64,000 nt of DNA from Rhodospirillales bacterium (GTDB lineage: Bacteria; Pseudomonadota; Alphaproteobacteria; Micavibrionales; UBA1664), in the NCBI GenBank assembly GCA_023898805.1, contig CP060260.1, positions 744,001 to 808,000 of the forward strand, in the 5' to 3' direction. Below the pieces are notes generated by a model. The model made no database searches, was not told where the DNA came from, and worked only from the letters and a program-made list of their open reading frames with translations. Of the stretch, positions 19,401 to 26,105 are shown piece after piece. Position 1 is the stretch's first letter; each line of letters opens with the position of its first letter. Made by a program: the position numbers and the translations under genes.

Positions 19401-19546
19401 GTAAAGGTAATCAAAGCGCGCTTGACAGCGTCAAGGCCTGGGCCAGCGCCTTCAAGCACGAAGGCCACCTGACCGCCGCGCAGAAAGCCGCGATTCACGA
19501 CGTGATGCGCATGGGCGGCCACCGCCCGACCCTGCGTCATTCATAA
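13424..19546 (+). CDS. Giant unknown protein (2040 residues) with duplicated helical module, membrane segments and His-rich tail
   Basis: An uninterrupted 2040-codon frame with an AGAGG ribosome site upstream and a strong terminator just after it. Architecture: acidic N-terminal region (1-220); module A (about 225-620) and module B (about 745-1150), which are diverged copies. For example, KIDEVGKTTWLKNN near 310 matches KIVENGDRAWLEAN near 836, and VQAENNAALNKARE near 522 matches AHAQNNVALTTKRS near 1056. A basic Ala/Lys/Arg helical region (1150-1460) follows, then a hydrophobic Ala-rich cluster (about 1494-1544, probably two membrane spans), another span near 1698-1720, a His/Ala/Gly-rich stretch (about 1834-1886) and a helical C-terminus. 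There is no signal peptide and no enzyme motif I recognise. Function unknown; an envelope-associated structural or effector-like protein is only a guess. Confidence 0.9.
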   Translation: MNELTNPANFELAALLGDVERRKDMLPTGHDLRTAMDALESCLRKMIDANPNTNTDQDLDRATVQIKSDARTVLAVIDHQLSGLDSIAAGTLKSMVENAYTAFGISQRQNKPDDISRLMGIVRLIAEENIKPAASEVSAPQGEPDLLAVLKEALYAPNPTQPAAQPAAKGDALAELAALIAGKTAEPEPAIAAEPVQPELQAEPQAEPQPEPIDSFGAEGVRQYVLDELQSFGDNVRDAFEFIANRQPELYVSMARAFDAVGELAELDPELHRALYDRIPALIIDEADSNSNAYSPLLDSTYLDGVKGKIDEVGKTTWLKNNADASMTLKDLLAYGQAVYMLNAERSARLQAEQTPAEQTPAVEPEDFSYVSASYQTERLDIARNELFERLDTIQSGLVNDPHHKRIGQLVELGVDAGAFFSLLSPRDFNEALSRLKDAALEDHSDSTLVDIGKNRDVMRNVIQSIVRNPLEAINAADEKVLEQKGKDKKEADALLNKHLDLTGFASVFQNAVTAFSEFLKVQAENNAALNKARESLLAPLEKAVAGTAKKQGTPLDRDSSNMAASEILSRTALEPGAAEILTSIQTGLNYSVLRPWEWGAPRMAHAALQSLISTHIEMQVKWNRNKARVNARVDERKDSSGTSDAGYTLTDKLDLAASLGLIREEYAGPEQEALDQLTKLGAETLKSRPRILDAAPAASVAETAAPAAPVLAEASEAKTDIPTDFAEKPAAENQLRRLKAKVNATLESAAALIKQNPDTLITAAENLLNAAAYASLSRAIDRVNAIGDDARQAGENNDWTKGYVRMDILSALARDILADGRRTMTPKENDGVIKKIVENGDRAWLEANAQSMTLHDMLTFGNTTDDTGMAAFLEQGVARLVDEEHFNPKAAQDATDLPSFLNRADKPRDLRLAGANLVNSMIKFAKTTAQQSEDDLRAGGMTSQAAIETLLDKQGLRDFIHDIGISLSEDTTALDPYETAVLRRELSDAIGQKFAPVYYDREQAYSKAEAELDAARKTGADATDQKRSIDRIAELGGQSNALRKIFRDLETVMLAHAQNNVALTTKRSQIFTALETRFSNVSIKAGMPAGTGPNVARDLLNETFKRADAYEIMTGIEAELAGGIFSSRRSLRAMIKNSLEIQKLEDKANAPENSSVKRAELNGAADALFTEKLLPVLDRLAEKGGKIMQAQLKKAHSQRASKASAAKADTAPERIATAPTPVDAPVAAPAGPVPAFLLRQGTQAPTPGPRRRPKAPRRAARAIGREMLAAISEAEQREKLSARERGYAHKPAAKQPGKEPTTRPSVEQQAHESRARWADYAEKLANKTILIQTNAALKEAARKEKIAQKREAWKMARAQKVIESGIDAVNKQNAKEAKREKSAALRAQRKAAWSARFNGWKEWLGQTASALTMAQAAQPALAGGSPEFLPAYDAPYQAPVKGQRFNAVGIEGLGKGATQLAASTARGVALIAKTGTRWSLAATKAAYDRWPSIILGIGFGIYAAAPIKAAAAAMFAGTAIPVVTPVLTTAAPIIAAGALAALTTAQIQRRYTNLRAEWTQNQEAAPSWLKEQGLKIGATGLAIGETILNTGLHAAGRILWNGVAEAGDMLRLSGRNKSERIHARQHRDNRLREAIFDDNFVQAGIMLAKAAPLLAHGYRAQRAARAQAAEKGLNLRMSERLGTMVAAMKARDAVSTELMFGTMAAMFGAAVGMAGSSAYHHYLDTQTPTAAPVRAPDTTLRTPTTIIPADQTPQGQIPGSAAPVDAAAHNNNPAGGLDQVLPSTGAAAIMGQHQPLFIDGHSYIAQMQHGDTLVWNDGGGDRLRDVTFKQPHAPTKSHVAHNGGGRAHGAAHAHGKPAAHSTAHGARHAHAGTRAHTGTHAAPARPVGAPMDLGPYSQHTASGNPLERAVKGVGNGIGDAFKAADGFFSDKIGNPLRKLFDGAAHIGHHADTVVTPSAHTPLGKFNAAFGERIVHAGGWNRASLNAMLDQAGKGNQSALDSVKAWASAFKHEGHLTAAQKAAIHDVMRMGGHRPTLRHS

Positions 19547-19565
19547 ACATATGAATTGAACACGA

Positions 19566-19598
19566 TAAAAAGGCCCCCGCACGGGGGCCTTTTTTATT
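19566..19598. terminator. Bidirectional terminator between the giant gene and rne
   Basis: AGGCCCCCGCACGGGGGCCT hairpin flanked by AAAA on the left and TTTTTTATT on the right, so it has a T-run on either strand and can serve both convergent genes. Confidence 0.85.
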
Positions 19599-19630
19599 CA
19601 GAGTTGGTCAAGGCTGGGTTGAGAGCGGGA

Positions 19631-22366
19631 TCAGCCCGTCAGTTTTTTCCACCAGCCTTTTTTCTTGTCGCCGCTGACCGCGTTCACGGTCTCGTAATCG
19701 CGCGGACGCGATGCTTCTTCCGCAACCGGCGCGGCCGAAGACGCCCCGCGCGAATCATAGGAAACACGTGTTTCCGTGGCTTTCGGCGTATCGACCCGGT
19801 TGCCGATATTATCGTCGACCGGCCTTGAATCGCCCTTGCGACCGTTACCCCGCGCACTGGATTTGTCGCCGCCGTTTCCACCGCGGCTGCGCCCGCGCCC
19901 GCCGCGCGTGCGGCGGCGCCCGCCTTCGGCACGGACCTGCGCCTCGGCCCCCATGACGTTGCCGTCGAACTCTCTTCCGTGTTCGTCGGTCAGGCGGTTG
20001 CCGATATTGTCGTCGCTTTCCGCGCCTGCGTCCTGCGCCCCGGCATTCTGCATTTCGGCGCCTTCACCGGCATCATTGCCCGGCGCGGCGCTTTCGCTCC
20101 CGTCCCGGTCACGATTCCGGTTGCGTCCGCCGCGACGCCCGCGGCGACGGCGGCCGTTTTCACCGCGTTCGCTGTTTTCGCCCTCGCCGCGATCACGGCG
20201 TCCACGTGCCGGAGGCGCGTCGGCGACAATCGCGTCGTCCGCATCCGCCGTGTCGTCTTCGTCGTTCAGGTCCGGATCGACCGTGGCATCGATCGCCGCC
20301 ATGCGTTCCGCCCGGCGCGAGCGCGCGATGTCGATGACAAATCCCTGATCGTCTTCGATCACCGGCACGATGCGGATCGTGACCGCGATATCGTACCGTT
20401 GTTCCAGCATCGCAAGGCTGGCGCGCTTGGCGTTAAACAGGAACAGCGCCACGGTTTCGGGCACGCTGACCTCGACCTCGCCCGCGCGGCCTTCCATGCC
20501 GGCTGTTTCAACAGCGCGAAGAACGGCAAGCGCCAGCGCCTCGGTGGTGCGGACCAGCCCGGAACCCCGGCAATGCGGGCAGGTCTGGAAATGCGTTTCG
20601 GTAAGCGAGGGCCTGAGCCGCTGACGGCTGAGCTCCAAAAGCCCGAAGGTGGAAATCCGCCCGACCTGGACCCGCGCACGGTCGCCGGAGAGCGCATCGC
20701 GCATCCGTTTTTCGACCAGCGCGTTGTTGCGCCGCGATTCCATGTCGATGAAATCGATGACCACAAGCCCGCCAAGGTCGCGCAACCGCAATTGCCGCGC
20801 CACCTCCTCGGCCGCTTCAAGATTGGTCTTGAGCGCGGTTTCCTCGATATGCCGTTCACGCGTCGCGCGGCCCGAGTTGATGTCGATGGACACCAGCGCC
20901 TCGGTCGGATTGATGACGATATAACCGCCGGATTTGAGCGTCACGACATTGGAATGGATCGCGTCGATCTGCGGTTCCGCCCCGTACTTGATGAACAGCG
21001 GCACGCTGTCTTCGTAAGTACGGATGCGCCCGGCATGATCGGGCATCATCATGTCCATCATCTCGCGCGCGGTTTCGGCGCCCTGCGCGCCTTCGACCAC
21101 GATTTCCGAGATATCCTGACTGTACAGGTCGCGGATCGCGCGCTTGACCAGCGAGCCTTCCTCGTGGATCAGCGCCGGCGCGGTCGACTGCATGGTCGTT
21201 TCGCGCACCTTGTCCCACAGACGCATCAGGTAATCGAGATCGCGCCGGACTTCTTCACGCGGACGATCGACGCCCGCGGTACGCAGAATAACCGACATGC
21301 CATCCGGCACCTGCAGATCGTCGAGCATTTCACGCATTTTCTTGCGGTCGGCATGGCTGGCCACTTTGCGCGACACCCCGCCCGATTGCGGCGAGTTGGG
21401 CATCAGGACGCAGTACCGGCCCGGCATGGTGATATAGGTGGTGACCGCGGCGCCCTTGTTGCCACGCTCCTCCTTGACCACCTGGATCAGCATGATCTGG
21501 CCGCGCTTGATGACTTCCTGAATCTTGTACGACCGGCGCATCCGCTTCCACAGCGGGGTCATGCCACCCTCGTCCTCTTCGCCGCCGTTTTCCCGCTCGA
21601 CCAGTTTTTCCGGCCGACGCTCCAGCCCGCGGCTGCGTCCGCGACGCCCACGGCGTCCGCGGCGTCCGCGGCGTCCGTCACGCTCCTCGCCATCTTCCTG
21701 TGCCTGGGCGGCCTCGCCCGGTTCGGCGATGGTTTCGCCCTCGGCGGTAGCGTCGACATCGACGCCATCCGCTTGCGGCGCATCGTCGTTGACCGAACCG
21801 ACCGCGCCCGCATCGACCGAATGCGTTTCGTCGTCCTCGCCTGCGAAATCGTCTTCGTCCTCGGCGTCTTGCGCCAAATCTTCACCGGCGTCTTCCGCGG
21901 CATCGTCCTCTGCCACGACTTTTTCGACTTGTTCAAGCACCTCGGCCTCGATCGCGGCCAGCGCCTCGTCGCTCAGGTCTTCCTCGTCCTCCTCGGCTTC
22001 GGGCGCGCGCGCACGCGCCTCGGCAGCGGCGGCTTCGGCGGCTTCGCGCGCCTCGGCCTCCGCCTGCATGGCGCGGCGCAGTTCTTCCTGTTCGGCCAAC
22101 AGGCGTTCGCGATCCTCGACCGGAATGCGGTAATAATCGGGATGGATTTCGGCAAAGGGCAAAAACCCGTGGCGGTTGCCGCCGTAATTGACGAACGCCG
22201 CCTGCAGCGACGGCTCGACGCGCGTCACCTTGGCCAGATAGATGTTCCCTTTAAGCTGTTTTTTGGAAACGCTTTCGATATCGAAATTTTCCAGACGTTT
22301 CCCGTCCATGACGGCCACGCGGGTTTCTTCGCTCTGCGCGGCGTCGATGAGCATGATTTTAGGCAT
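19631..22366 (-). CDS. rne: Ribonuclease E/G
   Basis: A 911-residue RNase E, the main endoribonuclease for mRNA decay and rRNA processing. The N-terminal S1 domain is split by a long acidic then Arg/Gly-rich insertion (about residues 85-265), a common alphaproteobacterial feature. The catalytic core includes VVIDFIDMESRRN and the Zn-link TCPHCRGSG. The C-terminal third is low-complexity Arg/Gly/Asp and Asn-rich, matching the disordered RNA- and partner-binding tail that scaffolds the degradosome. The start has GGAG ten bases upstream. Confidence 0.96.
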   Translation of the reverse strand: MPKIMLIDAAQSEETRVAVMDGKRLENFDIESVSKKQLKGNIYLAKVTRVEPSLQAAFVNYGGNRHGFLPFAEIHPDYYRIPVEDRERLLAEQEELRRAMQAEAEAREAAEAAAAEARARAPEAEEDEEDLSDEALAAIEAEVLEQVEKVVAEDDAAEDAGEDLAQDAEDEDDFAGEDDETHSVDAGAVGSVNDDAPQADGVDVDATAEGETIAEPGEAAQAQEDGEERDGRRGRRGRRGRRGRSRGLERRPEKLVERENGGEEDEGGMTPLWKRMRRSYKIQEVIKRGQIMLIQVVKEERGNKGAAVTTYITMPGRYCVLMPNSPQSGGVSRKVASHADRKKMREMLDDLQVPDGMSVILRTAGVDRPREEVRRDLDYLMRLWDKVRETTMQSTAPALIHEEGSLVKRAIRDLYSQDISEIVVEGAQGAETAREMMDMMMPDHAGRIRTYEDSVPLFIKYGAEPQIDAIHSNVVTLKSGGYIVINPTEALVSIDINSGRATRERHIEETALKTNLEAAEEVARQLRLRDLGGLVVIDFIDMESRRNNALVEKRMRDALSGDRARVQVGRISTFGLLELSRQRLRPSLTETHFQTCPHCRGSGLVRTTEALALAVLRAVETAGMEGRAGEVEVSVPETVALFLFNAKRASLAMLEQRYDIAVTIRIVPVIEDDQGFVIDIARSRRAERMAAIDATVDPDLNDEDDTADADDAIVADAPPARGRRDRGEGENSERGENGRRRRGRRGGRNRNRDRDGSESAAPGNDAGEGAEMQNAGAQDAGAESDDNIGNRLTDEHGREFDGNVMGAEAQVRAEGGRRRTRGGRGRSRGGNGGDKSSARGNGRKGDSRPVDDNIGNRVDTPKATETRVSYDSRGASSAAPVAEEASRPRDYETVNAVSGDKKKGWWKKLTG

Positions 22367-22698
22367 ATGTATAAATCTCCATAGCGAGGCTACGGATCAG
22401 GCATCCGATTGCAATTCACGGCGCAAGCGACCAACACGGGGAATTACAAGGGGACGCTGCTCCGCGCCCGGCTGTAAGTCGTTGATCGTTCTTTCCAGTG
22501 GGATTACCGCTTTGCGTGGAAGCAGCGCCTATCGGCGCCAGCACGCATTGGGTCGATCCCCGGCGATCCGGTCCGTCCGCCCTTGAAGCCGGGGCGTGGC
22601 GAACCAATCCTTTAAAACCTTTTTTCCCGCCGTCCGGACCCGTTAAATATTGTCTTTCCCTTTGGGTCGTTGGATAAAGGGGGCCGGCGGCGTATCGC
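22367..22698 (-). promoter_or_regulatory. Long 5' leader of rne and divergent promoter region
   Basis: A 332-base non-coding interval separates divergent rne and the amidase gene. RNase E genes usually have long structured leaders through which the enzyme autoregulates its own mRNA; the interval has several short GC-rich inverted segments (for example CCCCGGC near 22552-22590) and an AT-rich stretch near 22645 suitable for a promoter in either direction. The boundaries and autoregulation are inferred. Confidence 0.45.
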
Positions 22699-24156
22699 TT
22701 GAGCATGACCATAGAACCAGTTTGCGGAATGTACAATCGAAAATTCCTGAATTCTTTATTTATCGCTGTTTTTACAGGGTTTTTCGCGTTGTGCCTGCGT
22801 TCGGCGCCGGCCGCCGATACGCTGGACATGACGGCCATGCGTTTCGGCGCCCATGGCGCCAATGCGACAAGGGTGGTGATGGAGCTTAACCGCGAGGCGG
22901 ATTTCCGTGCCACCGTCATAACCGCCCCCCCCGAAGACAGGCCCGCCATCACGATCGATCTGCCGCTTCTGGGCGTGACCCCGACCATCGGCCGCACCGT
23001 CCTGCCCAAATTGCTGCGCGACATCCGTATCGCCCCGCTGCCCGACGGCTACAGCCGCATCACACTGATCCTGAGCGCCCCCGCCACGATCCGCAGCGCC
23101 TTCCTGATCCCGGCGGCGGGCAAACAGGCCGCGCGGCTGGTCGTCGATCTGGGCGCGGCCACGCAAGCCGCCTTTGCCGCCGCGAAGGACCGCCCCTACG
23201 GCACCTTGCGGATCAAGCCGGATACATCCGCCGACACCTTGGCTCTCGCCGCCCCGGCATCCGTTCCGGCAGGCGCGCTGCCCTTTGCTGCCCCCGGCGG
23301 CGCAAGGCTAGAACCAATCGGCAAGCCCGATACGCCCAAGATTGCCGCCCCCGAAATCGCCGTCCCCGAAATCGCCGTCCCCGAAATCGCCGGTGTAACG
23401 CCGCCACCCGATCCGAAAAACCGCCCGCTGGTCATGATCGACGCGGGCCATGGCGGCGCGGACCCCGGCGCATCCGGTGCGGGCGTGCGCGAAAAGGACG
23501 TGACGCTGGCAACGGCCAAGGCCCTGCGCACCCGGCTTGAAAAAACCGGCAAATACCGGGTCGAACTCACCCGCGAACGGGATCTTTTCATTCCACTGGC
23601 GCAACGGGTGAAAATCGCGCGCAACGCGGGTGCGGCGCTGTTCATATCGCTGCACGCCGATTCCGTACCGGAAAACGGGGATAAGATCTCCGGCACCTCG
23701 TTTTATACCCTCTCCCAAAAGGCGTCGGACGCCCAGACCGCCGCGCTGGCCACGCGCGAAAACAACGTCGATATTCTGGGCGGGGTCGATATCCCCTCGG
23801 ACGACCGCGACGTGGCGCAGATCCTGATCGACCTGACCTTCCGCGAAACCGCGGGCGCATCCCGCCGTTTTTCCGGCGATCTGGTCAAAAGTTTCGGACA
23901 CGACGAAATGCCGTTGCTGTTTTCCCCGGACCGGCACGCGGGGTTTGTCGTCCTCAAGGCGCCCGACATCCCCTCGGCCCTGATCGAGCTTGGCTTCCTT
24001 TCCAACCCCGACGAGGCGCACAAACTGGCCGACCCCGCATGGCGGGAAAAACTGGCCGGCGCGATCGCGGGAGGAATCGACGCATGGTTTACCGGACAGG
24101 GGTTTGCCGGACAGGGGGGGCAACAGGACGTGGGAAGCGCCACCCCCCGTCCATAG
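22699..24156 (+). CDS. amiC: N-acetylmuramoyl-L-alanine amidase with AMIN domain (AmiC type)
   Basis: A 485-residue periplasmic cell-wall hydrolase that cleaves the amide bond between MurNAc and the stem peptide during septum splitting. A signal peptide covers about residues 14-40, so ATG 22729 (MYNRKF) is an alternative start. An AMIN domain (about 45-150) follows, then a linker with three copies of EIAVP/EIAG, then the Amidase_3 domain (about 240-475). Zinc ligands are visible in IDAGHGGADPG, GVREKDVTLA and FISLHADS, and the catalytic Glu in ALIELGFLSNP. The rne-amiC divergent or adjacent arrangement is common in alphaproteobacteria. Confidence 0.93.
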   Translation: MSMTIEPVCGMYNRKFLNSLFIAVFTGFFALCLRSAPAADTLDMTAMRFGAHGANATRVVMELNREADFRATVITAPPEDRPAITIDLPLLGVTPTIGRTVLPKLLRDIRIAPLPDGYSRITLILSAPATIRSAFLIPAAGKQAARLVVDLGAATQAAFAAAKDRPYGTLRIKPDTSADTLALAAPASVPAGALPFAAPGGARLEPIGKPDTPKIAAPEIAVPEIAVPEIAGVTPPPDPKNRPLVMIDAGHGGADPGASGAGVREKDVTLATAKALRTRLEKTGKYRVELTRERDLFIPLAQRVKIARNAGAALFISLHADSVPENGDKISGTSFYTLSQKASDAQTAALATRENNVDILGGVDIPSDDRDVAQILIDLTFRETAGASRRFSGDLVKSFGHDEMPLLFSPDRHAGFVVLKAPDIPSALIELGFLSNPDEAHKLADPAWREKLAGAIAGGIDAWFTGQGFAGQGGQQDVGSATPRP

Positions 24157-24328
24157 CCCCCGTCCATACCCCGGCAGACAGGCCAGCCCCGGCCCCACCC
24201 CCGGTTTTGTTGCTTTTTTGCATCACTTGTCCCCATTTATTTAAGCCGACTTCGGGCGGGGCCTTTACAAGCTTTAAGAGTGCGGTTAGGTTGTAGGCCG
24301 TTGTCCGGATTATAAAAAGCCTGACAGT

Positions 24329-24340
24329 TCAAACGTTTGA
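24329..24340. promoter_or_regulatory. 12-base perfect palindrome upstream of the small lipoprotein gene
   Basis: TCAAACGTTTGA lies 25 bases before the lipoprotein start codon, in the position expected for an operator. No regulator is known for it. Confidence 0.35.
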
Positions 24341-24364
24341 CACTTTAGACAAGAGGTAGTTCAC

Positions 24365-24553
24365 ATGAAAAAGTTCGTCGCGCTGATGGCCGTCGTCGCC
24401 ACCGCCGGTCTGCTCGCTGCTTGCCAGCCGGGCAAACCGATCCAGTCCACCGCTTATGAAGGCCACATGACCTCGGCCGAAAAAAGCAGCATGAACACCA
24501 GCGCTGCCCCGATGGCTGCCGATAAATCCGGCCGCACCTTCAAAGCCCAGTAA
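24365..24553 (+). CDS. Small predicted lipoprotein
   Basis: A 62-residue protein with a Lys-Lys start, a hydrophobic core and lipobox LLAAC (Cys20), followed by a short Ser/Ala/Met-rich tail of about 40 residues with no domain. It resembles small entericidin-like or structural lipoproteins in size only. AGAGG lies ten bases before the ATG. It is monocistronic: its own terminator follows and a 12-base palindrome lies in its upstream region. Confidence 0.85.
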   Translation: MKKFVALMAVVATAGLLAACQPGKPIQSTAYEGHMTSAEKSSMNTSAAPMAADKSGRTFKAQ

Positions 24554-24578
24554 TCACAGGGCTTCAAGGCTTGAATAC

Positions 24579-24616
24579 AACCGCTGTCCGTGCGAACGGA
24601 CGGCGGTTTTTCTTTT
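24579..24616 (+). terminator. Terminator of the small lipoprotein gene
   Basis: ACCGCTGTCCG and CGGACGGCGGT pair (one G-U, short TGCGAA loop), followed by TTTTTCTTTT. Confidence 0.85.
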
Positions 24617-24673
24617 ATCGCGCATAATATTTTCATCCCTTGAATTTTTGCCAAAATTTCCATCTCATTGCGC

Positions 24674-25636
24674 ATGACTGAAATTACCGCCCCGCGCACA
24701 TTCGACCCCGCCAACGCACTGCAATTCGACGGCCTCACGAAAGTTTACAAAGGCGTGCGCGCCACACCCGAAAAACGTGCGCTTGATGCCGTCGACCTCG
24801 ACATTCCGCGCGGATCGCTTTTCGCGCTGCTCGGCCCCAACGGCGCGGGCAAATCGACGCTGATCAACATTCTCGCGGGCCTTGTCACCAAAACCGCGGG
24901 CAAGGCCTGGGCATGGGGTTACGATCTCGATACCGATGCGCGTGCGGTGCGCTCGGCCATCGGCGTAGTGCCGCAGGAACTCAACTTCGATCCGTTCTTC
25001 ACCCCGGCTCAAATCCTCGACATTCAAGCGGGGCTTTACGGCGTGCCGACACCCAGACGCCGCACCATGGAATTGCTCGACCTCGTCGGACTTGCCGACA
25101 AGGCCGATGCCTATACCCGCCAGCTATCGGGCGGGATGCGCCGCCGCCTGATGGTCGCCAAGGCAATGGTCCACAACCCGCCAATCCTGATTCTCGACGA
25201 ACCCACCGCGGGCGTCGATATCGAACTGCGCCAGCAACTCTGGTCCAATGTCCGCGCGCTTAACCGCGCGGGTACGACCGTGATCCTGACCACGCATTAT
25301 CTGGAGGAGGCCGAGGAGCTTTGCGACCGCGTCGCGATCATCAACAAGGGAAAAATCGTCGCCAACGATTTCAAGGAAAACCTGCTGGGCCGCATCGAAG
25401 GCAAGGACATCGCCTTCCGCGTCGACCGCGACGTCGCCGAAATTCCGCAAAGCCTTGCGCAATATAACGCCCGGGCCGAAGGGCGGCGCACCATCGCGAT
25501 GACCTATTCGCCCAGGGATATCAGTGTCGGCGCCCTGTTCGACCTCGTGCGCGGCGCGGGCTTCGGAGTCGAGGACGTGACGACACGCAATTCAGACCTC
25601 GAGGACGTATTCCTCCAGCTCACCCGCGCGGCCTAG
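24674..25636 (+). CDS. ABC-2 type exporter ATP-binding protein
   Basis: A 320-residue nucleotide-binding subunit of the NodI/CcmA/drug-exporter group. ATG 24674 is preferred over a TTG six bases upstream. Motifs are Walker A GPNGAGKST, Q-loop VVPQEL, signature LSGGMRRRLMVAKAM, Walker B ILILDEPTAGVD and the switch His in TTHYLEEAE. The C-terminal 80 residues match the extension typical of this subgroup. A permease gene would normally be adjacent, but none is in the neighbouring sequence, so its partner is encoded elsewhere. Confidence 0.92.
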   Translation: MTEITAPRTFDPANALQFDGLTKVYKGVRATPEKRALDAVDLDIPRGSLFALLGPNGAGKSTLINILAGLVTKTAGKAWAWGYDLDTDARAVRSAIGVVPQELNFDPFFTPAQILDIQAGLYGVPTPRRRTMELLDLVGLADKADAYTRQLSGGMRRRLMVAKAMVHNPPILILDEPTAGVDIELRQQLWSNVRALNRAGTTVILTTHYLEEAEELCDRVAIINKGKIVANDFKENLLGRIEGKDIAFRVDRDVAEIPQSLAQYNARAEGRRTIAMTYSPRDISVGALFDLVRGAGFGVEDVTTRNSDLEDVFLQLTRAA

Positions 25637-25659
25637 GAAATTTGCGCCTCATCGTTCGG

Positions 25660-25908
25660 ATGGGCTACAACACCCGCATGGGAAATTCCGCGGACACCTG
25701 TTTAACACGACACTTTTACGAATCCGTATGCGGCGGCCGTGCCGTTTCCGGCGACATGCTGCGCACCGCTTCCGATCTGGCGCAACGCGAACCCATGCGG
25801 CTTGAAACCGCGCTCAGGATCGTCACCGGCCAGACCCGCCCGGCCTATGGCACACCGTACACCGTGACGAAACGGGCTCGCAGACCCACCTCGCCCGACG
25901 AATTCTGA
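25660..25908 (+). CDS. Small hypothetical protein
   Basis: An 82-residue frame from ATG 25660 (TTG 25642 and ATG 25678 are other possible starts) just after the ABC gene. It is soluble and basic at the C-terminus, with a helical middle segment (DMLRTASDLAQREPMRLETALRIV). I recognise no family. No strong ribosome site is visible, so expression is uncertain, but the codon usage resembles its neighbours. Confidence 0.45.
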   Translation: MGYNTRMGNSADTCLTRHFYESVCGGRAVSGDMLRTASDLAQREPMRLETALRIVTGQTRPAYGTPYTVTKRARRPTSPDEF

Positions 25909-25969
25909 AGGATCGGGTCCGTCAATTTCCGCCTTGCCCTGCCCGGTAAAACCGTGCTTTTGTGAACAT

Positions 25970-26036
25970 ATGCACAGGCACCCTGCCCTGATCCTTCGAC
26001 TTATGCACCCCTGAAACGACGACGTTTTAGGGGTCA
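25970..26036 (+). promoter_or_regulatory. Possible leucine-rich leader peptide and hairpin upstream of leuA
   Basis: A 14-codon frame (ATG 25970, TGA 26012-26014) encodes MHRHPALILRLMHP, with Leu-Ile-Leu-Arg-Leu just before the end. Its 3' end enters a 12-pair hairpin (ACCCCTGAAACG with CGTTTTAGGGGT, 26008-26035). This is the layout of an amino-acid attenuator, but the ribosome site is poor and no T-run follows the hairpin. Confidence 0.3.
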
Positions 26037-26105
26037 TCGCGCGCCACGCGCAACCAATCCAGCCATCAAAAGACAAACGAAGACTTTTTATAAGGACAGT
26101 GACCC

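Noticed and set aside
18125..19540. 471-codon minus-strand frame within the giant gene
   Set aside because: It is antisense to a longer frame with a start, ribosome site and terminator; no domain seen.
21655..21685. Short repeated CGGCGTCCG units
   Set aside because: They encode the RGRRGRR stretch in RNase E and are explained by coding.
19979..22384. 801-codon plus-strand frame opposite rne
   Set aside because: RNase E is certain on the minus strand; this frame is a high-GC antisense artefact.
23341..23400. Tandem 15-base repeats
   Set aside because: They are in-frame and encode the EIAVP linker of the amidase, so they are coding repeats rather than a regulatory array.
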